A DNA stretch of 64,000 nt from positions 523,501-587,500 of the forward strand of contig JADJJZ010000003.1 of assembly GCA_016706255.1 (NCBI GenBank), read 5' to 3'. The DNA comes from Bacteroidota bacterium (GTDB lineage Bacteria; Bacteroidota; Bacteroidia; Chitinophagales; BACL12). The position numbers and the translations under genes were made by a program. Position 1 is the first letter of the stretch, and every line of letters starts with the position of its first letter. The notes under the pieces are model-generated. The model was not told the origin of the DNA. It was given only the letters and a program-made list of their open reading frames with translations, and ran no database searches. Positions 1 to 8,444 of the stretch are shown here, piece by piece.

Positions 1-1562
1 ATATCTACAGCAGTTCAAATATTGAACCTATTGCCGGTGGTTTGTGGAATGGTACAACTAATCATTTTGCTGCAGTGCATTTTTATACTGATGGTGCATA
101 TCATTATGGCTGGTTGCGTTTAAATGTTAGTGTTGAAGAAGGTATTACGCTATTGGATTATGCCTATGAGTTAACACCGGAAACGCCAATTACTACGGCA
201 ATTAAAAATTATTCGACATCATGGATTTCGGTTGCTGATGCAGGTATTTCTGAAACAGCTGCCGATTTAAATTTTAATTTTTCTGCTGCCGGCGATGAAG
301 TTGATATTGATGCTTATCGTGTAATTTGTGTAAAATCGGATATCACTGATTTTAATGTAGATGATGCTAATATTTTAGGCAGCGACAGATATATAAGTAT
401 TATTCCGGATGGCAGTGCTGATTATGCAGGTAATTTTATTTCCGGTGGATTGGATAGTGATGGTGATGCGATTGTTGCCGGGCAGGAATATCAATTATAT
501 GTTTTAAATGTAATGAGTGCTGCCAGTAATTATTTAAATATATTATCGCAAGCTTCCATGCCGGTTATTTTAGTGGATACCGTTGCAGCAGCAATTGATT
601 TAAGTATTGCAGATGTATTTAATAATGGTGATGCAACAGACATTCGTGTTAATTTTTCGGCACCTGCTATTGAGCAAGGTATAATGGAGTATCGGGTAAT
701 TATTGCACAAAAAGATGATGCAGATATTTTTACAATTGATAATGCGTTAGCATTAGATGCAACACGTTATACAACAGTATTGCCTGGTTTGGAAGCGTAT
801 GAATTATTTTTATCTGAAACAATTTTAGACGTTGCAGGAAATGTGATTGTTCCTGATAAATATAAAGTATTTATATTAAGTATTCCTGATGGCACATCGG
901 TTGTAAATGCACAAATGACTGAAGCATCAAATATCGTTTCGCTTGAGCAGGCAACATCGCAAGTTGCAGGAATTGTTTTAGAAGATATTTCAGATATTGG
1001 AAATGGAGAAGATATTAAAATTAGTTTTCCAATTCCGGCTTTTGAGCAAACCATAGCAACGTACCGCGTTTTTCTTGTAGATTTTGCAACCGCATTTAGT
1101 TTTAATTTAGATGCAGCATTAGCCACAACAAATTATTTCGAAGTTACACCAGCCGGAACCGATATTATTTTAAACGGCGATGCCACAACCCGCGACAGCC
1201 AAGGCAATTTAATTACATGGGGCGTACCATATTATGCCTATGTGTTATCGATGGCAAGCGATTATGGAATAGGCGATACATTATCAGCACCCAGCAACCA
1301 AATCATATTAAATTTTCCGGTTGAAATTGCAAACAATAATTTAAATACACCTGTAATATTTTCTGCTATTGATGGCATACATGTAGCATTAAACAATAAC
1401 GATTCCGGCATTTTCGAATTATACAACACCGCCGGACAATTAATCACCACCACCAAATTAATTACCTCAACAACAATCATCCCAACCACCCAACCCACCG
1501 GCATCTACATCACCCGAATTTTCACATCCGGCAAATGGTATTATTCAAAAATCCAATTGTAA
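1..1562 (+). CDS. T9SS-secreted protein, 5'-truncated by window edge
   Basis: The reading frame is open to the first base of the window, so the true start lies upstream; the TTG at 42 is only an internal codon. The visible part begins with a module containing HYGWLRL and YAYELTPETP. This is the C-terminal part of a secreted family also encoded at 33.1-34.3 kb and 61.5-62.3 kb in this window. Then come roughly three repeats of about 110-120 residues, recognisable by INAYRVI/MEYRVI/IATYRVF cores and SPADxFN-like linkers, probably Ig-like or fibronectin-like beta folds. The last 80 residues look like a T9SS sorting domain (ELYNTAGQLI, then TGIYITRIF). It is therefore probably exported across the outer membrane and surface-attached or released. 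The function is unknown. I am confident of the T9SS assignment and of the truncation, but not of any activity. Confidence 0.85.
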   Translation, partial: IYSSSNIEPIAGGLWNGTTNHFAAVHFYTDGAYHYGWLRLNVSVEEGITLLDYAYELTPETPITTAIKNYSTSWISVADAGISETAADLNFNFSAAGDEVDIDAYRVICVKSDITDFNVDDANILGSDRYISIIPDGSADYAGNFISGGLDSDGDAIVAGQEYQLYVLNVMSAASNYLNILSQASMPVILVDTVAAAIDLSIADVFNNGDATDIRVNFSAPAIEQGIMEYRVIIAQKDDADIFTIDNALALDATRYTTVLPGLEAYELFLSETILDVAGNVIVPDKYKVFILSIPDGTSVVNAQMTEASNIVSLEQATSQVAGIVLEDISDIGNGEDIKISFPIPAFEQTIATYRVFLVDFATAFSFNLDAALATTNYFEVTPAGTDIILNGDATTRDSQGNLITWGVPYYAYVLSMASDYGIGDTLSAPSNQIILNFPVEIANNNLNTPVIFSAIDGIHVALNNNDSGIFELYNTAGQLITTTKLITSTTIIPTTQPTGIYITRIFTSGKWYYSKIQL

Positions 1563-1666
<104 letters not shown>

Positions 1667-1764
1667 CCAAATTGATTCCAAAATCAATCATCCCACAACC
1701 CCATATTGATTTATCTCAACATAAACCGATGTAACATATTTAAAAAAAATTAGAATGAAACGAC

Positions 1765-2150
1765 CCACCAACCCCTTTAAGGGTTGCATATTTTTAGCAA
1801 ATGAAATGAAACGATTCACCAAACCCCATCCGGGGTGAAACAAATTCACAAAACCCCAATGCTACGACCCCCCAACCCCTTTAGGGGTTGCATATTTTTA
1901 GCAAAATGAAATTGAACGATCCACAAACCCACCGGGGTGAAAAGAAATTCTCCAAACCCCAACCTCACGATTCACCAACCCCTTTAGGGGTTACATATTT
2001 TTAAATGAAATTGAAACAAAAAACCAAACCCCATCCGGGGTGAAACAATTACACCAAATTCACCAAACCCTGCTACCCACCAACCCTTTAGGGGTTGCAT
2101 ATTTTAATTAGCAAATCAAAATCATACGATTCCCAACCCCCTTAGGGGTA
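1765..2150. repeat. About 104-bp tandem repeat array with two palindromes per unit
   Basis: Five copies of the palindrome AACCCCTTTAGGGGTT or close variants lie at 1770-1785, 1874-1889, 1977-1992, 2082-2096 and 2135-2149. Spacing is 104, 103, 105 and 53 bp. Between them sit copies of a second palindrome, CCCCATCCGGGG (for example 1824-1835), and a shared linker TGAAATTGAAACGA. The last unit is truncated. The region has no credible ORF. The two palindromes per unit could form alternating hairpins in RNA or DNA. Confidence 0.85.
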
Positions 2151-2285
2151 AATGAAATTGCGAACAAACCCCAGGTTACCACGTCACCAACCCCGGTTTT
2201 TGAAATTGAAACGAAAAACCATGCAGAAACAAAATCCCTACGCCATTTTGTTGATAGCGGAAACAAACTAATGGACCAATGTGAT

Positions 2286-2446
2286 AATGTACCGATGTAC
2301 CAATGGAACAGCCGGTTTTGAATAAAAATTTAATTAACTGTTTGTTGCAGCGAAAAGCCCGCAAGGATTTTGATACAGAGCGCGATGTTGATGCTCCAAA
2401 TTAATGTACCAATTAGTTAATGTACCGATGTACCAATGGAACAGCC
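2286..2446. repeat. Dispersed repeat: 28-bp element, two identical copies plus degraded copies
   Basis: A 28-base sequence starting AATGTACCGATGTACC and ending GGAACAGCC occurs identically at 2286-2313 and 2419-2446. Degraded versions ending in AACAGCCGG follow up to about 2565. No gene is visible between 2150 and 2741. Confidence 0.75.
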
Positions 2447-2741
2447 AAAAAATGTGCTAATTTGTTGATGTGCTTATGTTCTAATTAAACAGCCGGTTTC
2501 GAGTGAGATTTTTAATTATTAGTTTTTTGATGGACAAATTACCAATTGAACAGCCGGATTATATGCTATAATTCATCATTTTACACAAAACTATACACCC
2601 ATTGGCGGCGTGTTAACTCAAATTTGGCTTGTGATAATCAAAAACGGCAGCATTTTTGTTTATTTGCAACAGTTCAAATATGAAAAGCTCAATAAAACCC
2701 TATAAATCATCGTTTTATAAGGTTGGACAGAGCCCTGATAC

Positions 2742-4103
2742 ATGAGAAACAGCCTGCTATTATTGCTTCTTTTTACATTTTTTACCGCGTCGGCGCAAAC
2801 AAAACCGACGGGAGAGGCCAAACGTATTCTCATTTTGCTGGATGGCAGCGGCAGCATGGTTGACCCCTGGAAGGGCACTACCAAATGGGAAGTAGCAAAA
2901 AAACTGGTTGTAAAAACGATCGATAGCATACAAAAAGCCGACCCTACGGTGGAAATCGGGCTCAGGGTGTTTGGACATCAGAGTCCGCGTGCCGCTCACG
3001 ATTGTAAAGATTCAAAACTGGAAGTATCGATATCAAAAAATTCGGGTTATAACGTTAAAAATGCGCTGAACCGGATTACGCCACAGGGTTACACGCCGAT
3101 TGCATACTCTTTGTTTTTATCGGCCGGTGATTTTATTTCAACGGAAGGCACAAATTCCATTATTTTAATTACCGATGGAATTGAAAATTGTGATGGTGAT
3201 CCATGTGCAAGTTCCCAGGCATTGCGTGATAAAAAAATTACGTTAAAACCATTTGTTATTGGTTTGGGATTGGAAGAAAAAGATAAAAAACAATTTGATT
3301 GTATCGGTAATTATTATGATGCCGGCGATGAAAAAACATTTTCGAATGCGATGAGTATTGTGGTGTCGCAGGCATTAAATATTACTACCACACAAATCAA
3401 TTTATTAGATGCATTTGGGTTGCCGGTTGAAAAAAATATTGAGATTACATTGTATGATCATTTAAGTGGTGAGGTGCGTTATAATTATGTGCATACACCT
3501 GATGCGAGAAATCAGCCGGATACTTTGTTTTTAAATCCGATTGGAAAATATGATATTGTAGTGCATACAACACCACCGGTTTATTTAAATGAAGTGGAAC
3601 TGGTTCCGGGCAAACATAATATAATCGGAATTGATGTGCCACTGGGAAATTTAGTTGTTACTGAAGGCACAGGTGCGGTATTTAGTCAGAAACAATGTGT
3701 AGTGAGGAATAATACTACCGGTGAAATTATTTATGTGCAGAATTTTAATACCACGCAACGTTATATTGCCGGAATTTATGATATTGATGTGCTTACTATT
3801 CCACGTTTGCATTTTGAAAATTATGAAATAAAAGGTGGTGTAAATAATAAAATAGATATTCCATTACCGGGCACATTAAATTTATCGACCACCGAAAATA
3901 AAGTTTATAGTATTTATTTGGTGAAAGACGGTAAATTGGAAAAAGTATATGAAGGTAGTTTGAATGCAAATATGGAAAGTATTCAATTATTACCAGGCGA
4001 TTATAAAATATTTAGTCGCTCCAACATTAAAAAATATTCGGCGAACACAAAAGATATTTCTATTACGATTAAAAGTGCAAAAACATCTATTATTAAAATT
4101 TGA
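2742..4103 (+). CDS. Secreted von Willebrand factor A domain protein (first of tandem pair)
   Basis: The 453-residue protein starts with a signal peptide (hydrophobic residues 4-17, cleavage near ASA-QT). A VWA domain follows at about residues 27-215: MIDAS DGSGS at 34-38, the TPIAY threonine segment and the LITDGIENC aspartate segment are all present, so divalent-metal-dependent ligand binding is likely. The C-terminal 230 residues are beta-rich and contain repeated PDTLFLNP/PGKHNI-type segments, probably carboxypeptidase-regulatory or Ig-like folds. No T9SS tail or lipobox is seen, so it is probably periplasmic. Its stop overlaps the start of the next gene by four bases (TTGA), which implies coupled translation. 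The downstream protein is a clear paralogue. The ligand is unknown. Confidence 0.85.
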   Translation: MRNSLLLLLLFTFFTASAQTKPTGEAKRILILLDGSGSMVDPWKGTTKWEVAKKLVVKTIDSIQKADPTVEIGLRVFGHQSPRAAHDCKDSKLEVSISKNSGYNVKNALNRITPQGYTPIAYSLFLSAGDFISTEGTNSIILITDGIENCDGDPCASSQALRDKKITLKPFVIGLGLEEKDKKQFDCIGNYYDAGDEKTFSNAMSIVVSQALNITTTQINLLDAFGLPVEKNIEITLYDHLSGEVRYNYVHTPDARNQPDTLFLNPIGKYDIVVHTTPPVYLNEVELVPGKHNIIGIDVPLGNLVVTEGTGAVFSQKQCVVRNNTTGEIIYVQNFNTTQRYIAGIYDIDVLTIPRLHFENYEIKGGVNNKIDIPLPGTLNLSTTENKVYSIYLVKDGKLEKVYEGSLNANMESIQLLPGDYKIFSRSNIKKYSANTKDISITIKSAKTSIIKI

Positions 4104-5473
4104 AGCAGTCGATATTATATAAAAATATTTTTGGCTTGCTGATACTGTTTATCGGTTTCAGTTTACAAACGTATGCCCAAACATCGCAGGTTACGCGGAT
4201 TTTGTTTGTTGTAGATGCCAGTCGCAGTATGACACAAACGTGGGAGCGCAGTGCCAAGATGGTTGCAGCCCGCGCGGTGGTTAATGGTATAGCTGATAGT
4301 CTGAATGATGACCCGAATATTCAAATGGCTATGCGTGTTTATGGTCATCAAAGTCCGCAGCCATTAAATGATTGTGAAGATTCGAAATTGGAAATAGGTT
4401 TCAGGACGAAAAATGCGTTGAGTATAAAAAATCGTTTAGCTGATATTCGCCCGAATGGCGTAACACCAATTGCCTATTCGATGGAACAATCGCTGGATGA
4501 TTTTGGTCCGGATGCAAAAAATTATCGCAATATTTTAATTCTGGTGAGTGATGGATTTGAGAGTTGCGGAAAAAATCCGTGTGAAGTTGTGCAGCGAATG
4601 CGGAATATGGGTGTAATTACAAAATCGTATGTAATTGGAATTGGTATTGATGCAACGGAGTTCACACAATTTAGTTGTATGGGTGAATTTATGAATATTG
4701 AAAGTGAGCAAAAAACGGAGCAGGTTGTAGATGCAACTATCGCAAAGATATTTAATTCGGTTTATGTGCAGGTAAATTTAATGGATACTTATAATCGCCC
4801 CGAAGAAACAGATGTATTGATGACATTTTATGATGCGAACAGTGAGGTGCAAAAATTTAATTATTACCATACGATAAATCCGAAAGGGAATCCTGATACA
4901 CTTACATTAGATCCCGCATTAACATACGATATGCAGGTGCACACCACACCGGAAATTATGAAAAAAGATGTGGTGTTAACACCGGGAAAAATAAATGTAA
5001 TTACGCAACCCGCGCCTCAGGGTTATTTAGTTGTAGATATTCGGAACGAAGCCTTTAAAACCAATTTAAATTGTATTATTAAAAAAGATGGTAAAGTGGT
5101 GATTTGGCAACCGGTAAATACTTCACAAAAATTATTAACCGGAAGTTATGATGTTGAAATATTAACGTTGCCGATAATTACCGTAAAAAATGTTCAGGTG
5201 GAGCAGGATAAAACCACCACCTTAGAAATAGCGGCGCCGGGATTTGTTACTGTTGCAAAAAACGAAGCAGTATCGGGTGGTATTTATGAATTTAAGGATA
5301 ACAAGCTGGTTGAAATTTATGAGATGAGCGAAACGAACCCCAAAGAGACGCTGGTAATTCAGCCCGGAAAATATAAAATCATCTATCGTTATTTATCACA
5401 AAAAGACATGGATGCAACCCGTGTTATCGATTTTGAGGTAATTACCGGTTCAACCCTTACCGTAAGACTGTAA
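4100..5473 (+). CDS. Secreted von Willebrand factor A domain protein (second of tandem pair)
   Basis: The 457-residue protein begins at a TTG overlapping the stop of the preceding VWA gene. It has a signal peptide (hydrophobic residues 9-25, cleavage near YAQ) and a VWA domain with MIDAS DASRS at 39-43, a TPIAYS segment and LVSDGFESC. It aligns along its full length with the upstream protein: both share FGHQSP or YGHQSP, the DC(E/K)DSKLE motif and HTTPPV/HTTPEI in the C-terminal half. They are therefore a tandem duplication. The two proteins may act as a heteromeric pair in the periplasm. That is inference from duplication and coupling; no partner is visible. Confidence 0.85.
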   Translation: MKQSILYKNIFGLLILFIGFSLQTYAQTSQVTRILFVVDASRSMTQTWERSAKMVAARAVVNGIADSLNDDPNIQMAMRVYGHQSPQPLNDCEDSKLEIGFRTKNALSIKNRLADIRPNGVTPIAYSMEQSLDDFGPDAKNYRNILILVSDGFESCGKNPCEVVQRMRNMGVITKSYVIGIGIDATEFTQFSCMGEFMNIESEQKTEQVVDATIAKIFNSVYVQVNLMDTYNRPEETDVLMTFYDANSEVQKFNYYHTINPKGNPDTLTLDPALTYDMQVHTTPEIMKKDVVLTPGKINVITQPAPQGYLVVDIRNEAFKTNLNCIIKKDGKVVIWQPVNTSQKLLTGSYDVEILTLPIITVKNVQVEQDKTTTLEIAAPGFVTVAKNEAVSGGIYEFKDNKLVEIYEMSETNPKETLVIQPGKYKIIYRYLSQKDMDATRVIDFEVITGSTLTVRL

Positions 5474-5478
5474 CTTTG
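5471..5478 (+). promoter_or_regulatory. Probable -7 promoter element (TAACTTTG)
   Basis: TAACTTTG matches the Bacteroidota -7 consensus TAnnTTTG. It lies 58 bases before the TTG start of the transketolase subunit, inside the tail end of the VWA gene. No convincing -33 TTG was placed at the usual spacing. Confidence 0.4.
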
Positions 5479-5536
5479 CCTTATCTTCGCAGCGGATTTC
5501 CCAAAAACGGAGTCTATAACCTAAAAAATCGCTGTT

Positions 5537-6490
5537 TTGATCAACGTAGATTACACCAATCAGAAAGATACCCGCTCAGGATTTGGCGCCGGTATACTGG
5601 AAGCAGGAAAAGCTAACCCTCAGGTAGTGGCATTATGTGCCGACTTAATTGGCTCGCTCAAATTAGAAGCATTTATTAAAGAATTTCCTGAACGGTTTCT
5701 CCAGTGTGGCATTGCGGAAGCCAATATGACAGGTATTGCTGCGGGTTTAACGATTGGTGGAAAAATTCCATTTGCCTGCACATTTGCAAATTTTGCAACA
5801 GGCAGGGTTTATGATCAAATTCGTCAGTCGATAGCTTATTCTAATAAAAATGTAAAAATTGCTGCATCGCATGCCGGGGTAACCTTAGGTGAGGATGGTG
5901 CAACACACCAAATATTAGAAGATATTGGGTTAATGCAAATGCTTCCGAATTTTGTGGTGATTAATCCATGTGATTACAACCAAACCAAAGCAGCTACTAT
6001 TGCTGCTGCCGAATATGAAGGCCCGGTTTACTTGCGTTTCGGTCGCCCAAAATGGCCCATTTTTTACCCTGCAGATGAAAAATTTGAAATTGGTAAAGCC
6101 TGGAAAATTCAAGATGGCGCTGATGTTTCCATTTTTGCAACCGGCCATTTAGTGTTGAAAGCAATTGAAGCAGCAAAAATTTTAGTTGAACAAGGATATA
6201 CTGTAGACCTGATAAATATACATACCATTAAACCTCTCGACGTTCAGGCAGTCATACAATCGGTAAGCAAAACAAAATGTGTTGTTACTGCTGAGGAACA
6301 CCAGATTTTAGGCGGTTTAGGAAGTGCTATTGCCAAAGTAGTTTCTGAAAATACACCTGCGCCAATTGAATATGTTGGTGTACACGATAAATTTGGTGAA
6401 AGTGGAACTGCCGAACAACTGCTCACAAAATACGGAATGAGCACACAGCATGTGGTAGATGCAGCCCTCAAAGTAATGGCACGCAAGTAA
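5537..6490 (+). CDS. Transketolase C-terminal subunit
   Basis: The 317-residue protein corresponds to the pyrimidine-binding plus C-terminal domains of transketolase, which is split into two polypeptides in many bacteria. Landmarks are FxQCGIAEANMTGIAAG (the conserved glutamate region that activates thiamine diphosphate), ASHAGVTLGEDGATHQ and YLRFGRPKWP. The enzyme interconverts sugar phosphates in the non-oxidative pentose phosphate pathway. It needs an N-terminal subunit that binds the ThDP diphosphate. In many Bacteroidota that gene lies directly upstream, but here the upstream gene encodes a VWA protein and no N-terminal subunit occurs in the window. The start is a TTG; the first conserved residues follow immediately, so an internal start is unlikely. 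Confidence 0.9.
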   Translation: MINVDYTNQKDTRSGFGAGILEAGKANPQVVALCADLIGSLKLEAFIKEFPERFLQCGIAEANMTGIAAGLTIGGKIPFACTFANFATGRVYDQIRQSIAYSNKNVKIAASHAGVTLGEDGATHQILEDIGLMQMLPNFVVINPCDYNQTKAATIAAAEYEGPVYLRFGRPKWPIFYPADEKFEIGKAWKIQDGADVSIFATGHLVLKAIEAAKILVEQGYTVDLINIHTIKPLDVQAVIQSVSKTKCVVTAEEHQILGGLGSAIAKVVSENTPAPIEYVGVHDKFGESGTAEQLLTKYGMSTQHVVDAALKVMARK

Positions 6491-6535
6491 TTGCGGACCG
6501 GTTCCGGTTTTATTTTGAACCCGGAATTACTAATC

Positions 6536-6544
6536 AGGAGGTGA
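6536..6544 (+). promoter_or_regulatory. Unusually strong Shine-Dalgarno abutting the ATG
   Basis: AGGAGGTGA lies immediately before the ATG at 6545. It is a nine-base match to the usual anti-SD of 16S rRNA, but the spacing is shorter than optimal. Most other genes in the window lack any SD, as is usual for Bacteroidota. Confidence 0.5.
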
Positions 6545-7096
6545 ATGACAGATAAAGAGATTGTACAATTATGTCTTGACGTGTCAACCCGTGAGCGAGG
6601 ATTCCGACTCTTGGTTCAGGCGTATTCAAAAAAACTATACTGGCATGTACGCCGCATGGTAGTAAGCCACGACGACGCAGATGACGTGGTTCAGAACTGT
6701 TTTATTAAAGTATGGAAAGGGCTTCCGGAATTTCGGCAGGAAAGTAAATTATATACTTGGTTGTATCGCATTGCCTCTAATGAAGCCATCACATTTATTA
6801 ATGAAAAATATCGACGTTCAAGTGTTGCGTTGGAAACTGAAGGTGAAAGTTATTCTGCCAATTTAAAAACTGACCCCTGGTTTGATGGCGATGCGGTTCA
6901 AGTGCAATTACAATTGGCCATTGATACACTTCCTGATAAACAAAAGCAGGTATTTATTATGCGCTATTACGACGAATTGAAATACGAGGAGATGGAAGAG
7001 ATTTTGGGCACTTCCACAGGCGCTTTAAAGGCAAGTTTTCATCATGCAGTAAAAAAAATCGAAGTTTTTTTAAAGGATAACTTAAACCAAGTTTAA
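6545..7096 (+). CDS. ECF-family RNA polymerase sigma factor
   Basis: The 183-residue protein has sigma region 2 at about residues 20-90 (DADDVVQNCFIKVWKGL, then YTWLYRIASNEAI) and region 4 at about 125-178 (LPDKQKQVFIMRYY, YEEMEEILGTSTGALKAS). It lacks regions 1 and 3, as expected for group 4 (ECF) factors. It is followed 66 bases later by a single-pass membrane protein and then by a Spy/CpxP-like periplasmic protein. That arrangement suggests an envelope-stress regulon in which the sigma factor is controlled by the membrane protein. The start is fixed by the strong ribosome-binding sequence just before it. Confidence 0.92.
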   Translation: MTDKEIVQLCLDVSTRERGFRLLVQAYSKKLYWHVRRMVVSHDDADDVVQNCFIKVWKGLPEFRQESKLYTWLYRIASNEAITFINEKYRRSSVALETEGESYSANLKTDPWFDGDAVQVQLQLAIDTLPDKQKQVFIMRYYDELKYEEMEEILGTSTGALKASFHHAVKKIEVFLKDNLNQV

Positions 7097-7162
7097 AAAC
7101 GATAGTCATAACTGCAATTGACAGCATAAAAAAAATAAAATTTAATCAGTCAATTAACTAAA

Positions 7163-7741
7163 ATGGAACCAATTAACGAAAATCTCAACCGGAAATTAAA
7201 ACAAAACACCATGCGTGTGCCGGATGATTATTTTACGAATCTGGAGCAATCAATTTTTGAAAAAACAATTGGAACTGAAGCGGAGCAAATTAAAAAGACT
7301 CCGGTTATTAAACGGATTATGATAATTACTGCAATAGCAGCTACTGTTACAGCAATTTATTTCGGTGTTTCTTTTTTTGGGAAAGATAGTACTACAAAGC
7401 TTGCAATACAACTTGCTGAGATGAGTGATACAGAATTAAATAATTATATGGATGATCAAATTGCGGCATTAAGTTATGATGATTTATATGGTTATGTTGC
7501 GCAGCATGTAGATGATATCAGCACGAATGCCATTTTTAATTCCACATTTGAATTGCCTGCGCAGTCTGACGCTTCACTGACAAACGATTTACATGAGCAG
7601 GTGTTAGATCAGGATGTATTAAATCAAATTATTGATAAAACGGAAATTAATTTAGAACCAACTTTGATGGATTCTATTGATGAAGAAATTTTACAGGAAT
7701 ATTTAAATGATGCAACTTTGTTTGAGCATCTTGGATTATAA
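7163..7741 (+). CDS. Single-pass membrane protein, candidate anti-sigma partner
   Basis: The 192-residue protein has an N-terminal cytoplasmic part of about 47 residues containing RVPDDYFTNLEQ, a motif often found in small Bacteroidota proteins encoded beside ECF sigma genes. One transmembrane helix spans about 50-72. An acidic, helix-rich extracytoplasmic region follows. No canonical zinc-binding anti-sigma motif (HxxxCxxC) is present. Position between an ECF sigma factor and a Spy-like protein suggests that it senses envelope state and modulates the sigma factor, but sequence alone does not prove this. Confidence 0.75.
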   Translation: MEPINENLNRKLKQNTMRVPDDYFTNLEQSIFEKTIGTEAEQIKKTPVIKRIMIITAIAATVTAIYFGVSFFGKDSTTKLAIQLAEMSDTELNNYMDDQIAALSYDDLYGYVAQHVDDISTNAIFNSTFELPAQSDASLTNDLHEQVLDQDVLNQIIDKTEINLEPTLMDSIDEEILQEYLNDATLFEHLGL

Positions 7742-7772
7742 AAAACTAACTAACCAAACTAAAATAAAAATT

Positions 7773-8288
7773 ATGAAAAGGACATTCATTATCACATTAT
7801 TGGTCCTGACTGCAGCAGCCGGATTTGCACAGGGTCCTCCCGGTCCGCCGCCGGTTGATGAAGAAAAAATTGAAGCATTACGTATTGCATTTTTAACCAG
7901 GTATCTGGATTTAAGTTCTGAAGAAGCACAAAAATTCTGGCCGGTATATAATAAAATGCAAGATGAATTAAAGGTGGTGCTCGACAAAGAAAAAGATTTG
8001 CGCAACGGCAAAAAAATTGATGACATGACTGATGAGGAATTGACAAAAATGATTGCGGCGCATTTTGACAACGAGCAAAAAATTCTCGACATAAAAAAGA
8101 AGTATGCAGAAGAATTTAAAAAGGTATTGAGTTTAAAAAAGGTAGCCTTACTTGCTGATGCAGAAAATGAATTTAAACGGGAAATGTTAAAACATGCCCG
8201 CGATAAACAAGGTCCTCCTGGAGGTGGTGAAGGTGATAGACCCGGTGGTCGTGATCCAGGACCAAAACCGGGCCCTGACAGACCTTGA
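7773..8288 (+). CDS. Spy/CpxP-like periplasmic protein with Pro-Gly-rich ends
   Basis: The open frame extends back to 7707, but the ATG at 7773 gives a clean signal peptide (MKRTFIITLLVLTAAAGFAQ), so I choose that start. The mature part has a short PPGPPP segment, then a long charged helical region of about 110 residues with FLTRYLDLSSEEAQKFWPVY, resembling the LTxxQ-type repeats of Spy/CpxP periplasmic chaperones and LTXXQ sensors. The tail is rich in Gly, Pro, Arg and Asp. It is the third gene of the ECF sigma operon and probably helps protein folding or stress sensing in the periplasm. Confidence 0.75.
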   Translation: MKRTFIITLLVLTAAAGFAQGPPGPPPVDEEKIEALRIAFLTRYLDLSSEEAQKFWPVYNKMQDELKVVLDKEKDLRNGKKIDDMTDEELTKMIAAHFDNEQKILDIKKKYAEEFKKVLSLKKVALLADAENEFKREMLKHARDKQGPPGGGEGDRPGGRDPGPKPGPDRP

Positions 8289-8341
8289 TTTGAAAAAGAT
8301 TGTGTTTTTAATAACAAGTACAAATTTTGGTTTTCAATGTG

Positions 8342-8376
8342 AACACTGCCTGTTTTTAGGCGGTGTTTTTGTTTTT
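8342..8376 (+). terminator. Rho-independent terminator after the ECF sigma operon
   Basis: AACACTGCCT pairs with AGGCGGTGTT (one G-T wobble) around a six-base T-rich loop and is followed by TTTGTTTTT. It lies 54 bases after the stop of the Spy-like gene. Confidence 0.75.
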
Positions 8377-8396
8377 AGACTAGCGGGAATTTATAC

Positions 8397-8427
8397 TTGC
8401 AACATGCCTTATAAAAAGTTACCTTTG
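8397..8427 (+). promoter_or_regulatory. Bacteroidota-type promoter upstream of DUF4290-murA
   Basis: A -33 TTG at 8397-8399 and a -7 TACCTTTG at 8420-8427 are separated by 20 bases, which fits the Bacteroidota TTG-N(17-23)-TAnnTTTG pattern. The downstream ATG is at 8445. Confidence 0.7.
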
Positions 8428-8444
8428 CCTTAAACAGAATATAA

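Noticed and set aside
7736..8323. Long minus-strand ORF opposite the Spy-like gene
   Set aside because: Its Pro/Ser-rich composition mirrors the coding strand; the plus-strand gene has a signal peptide and operon context.
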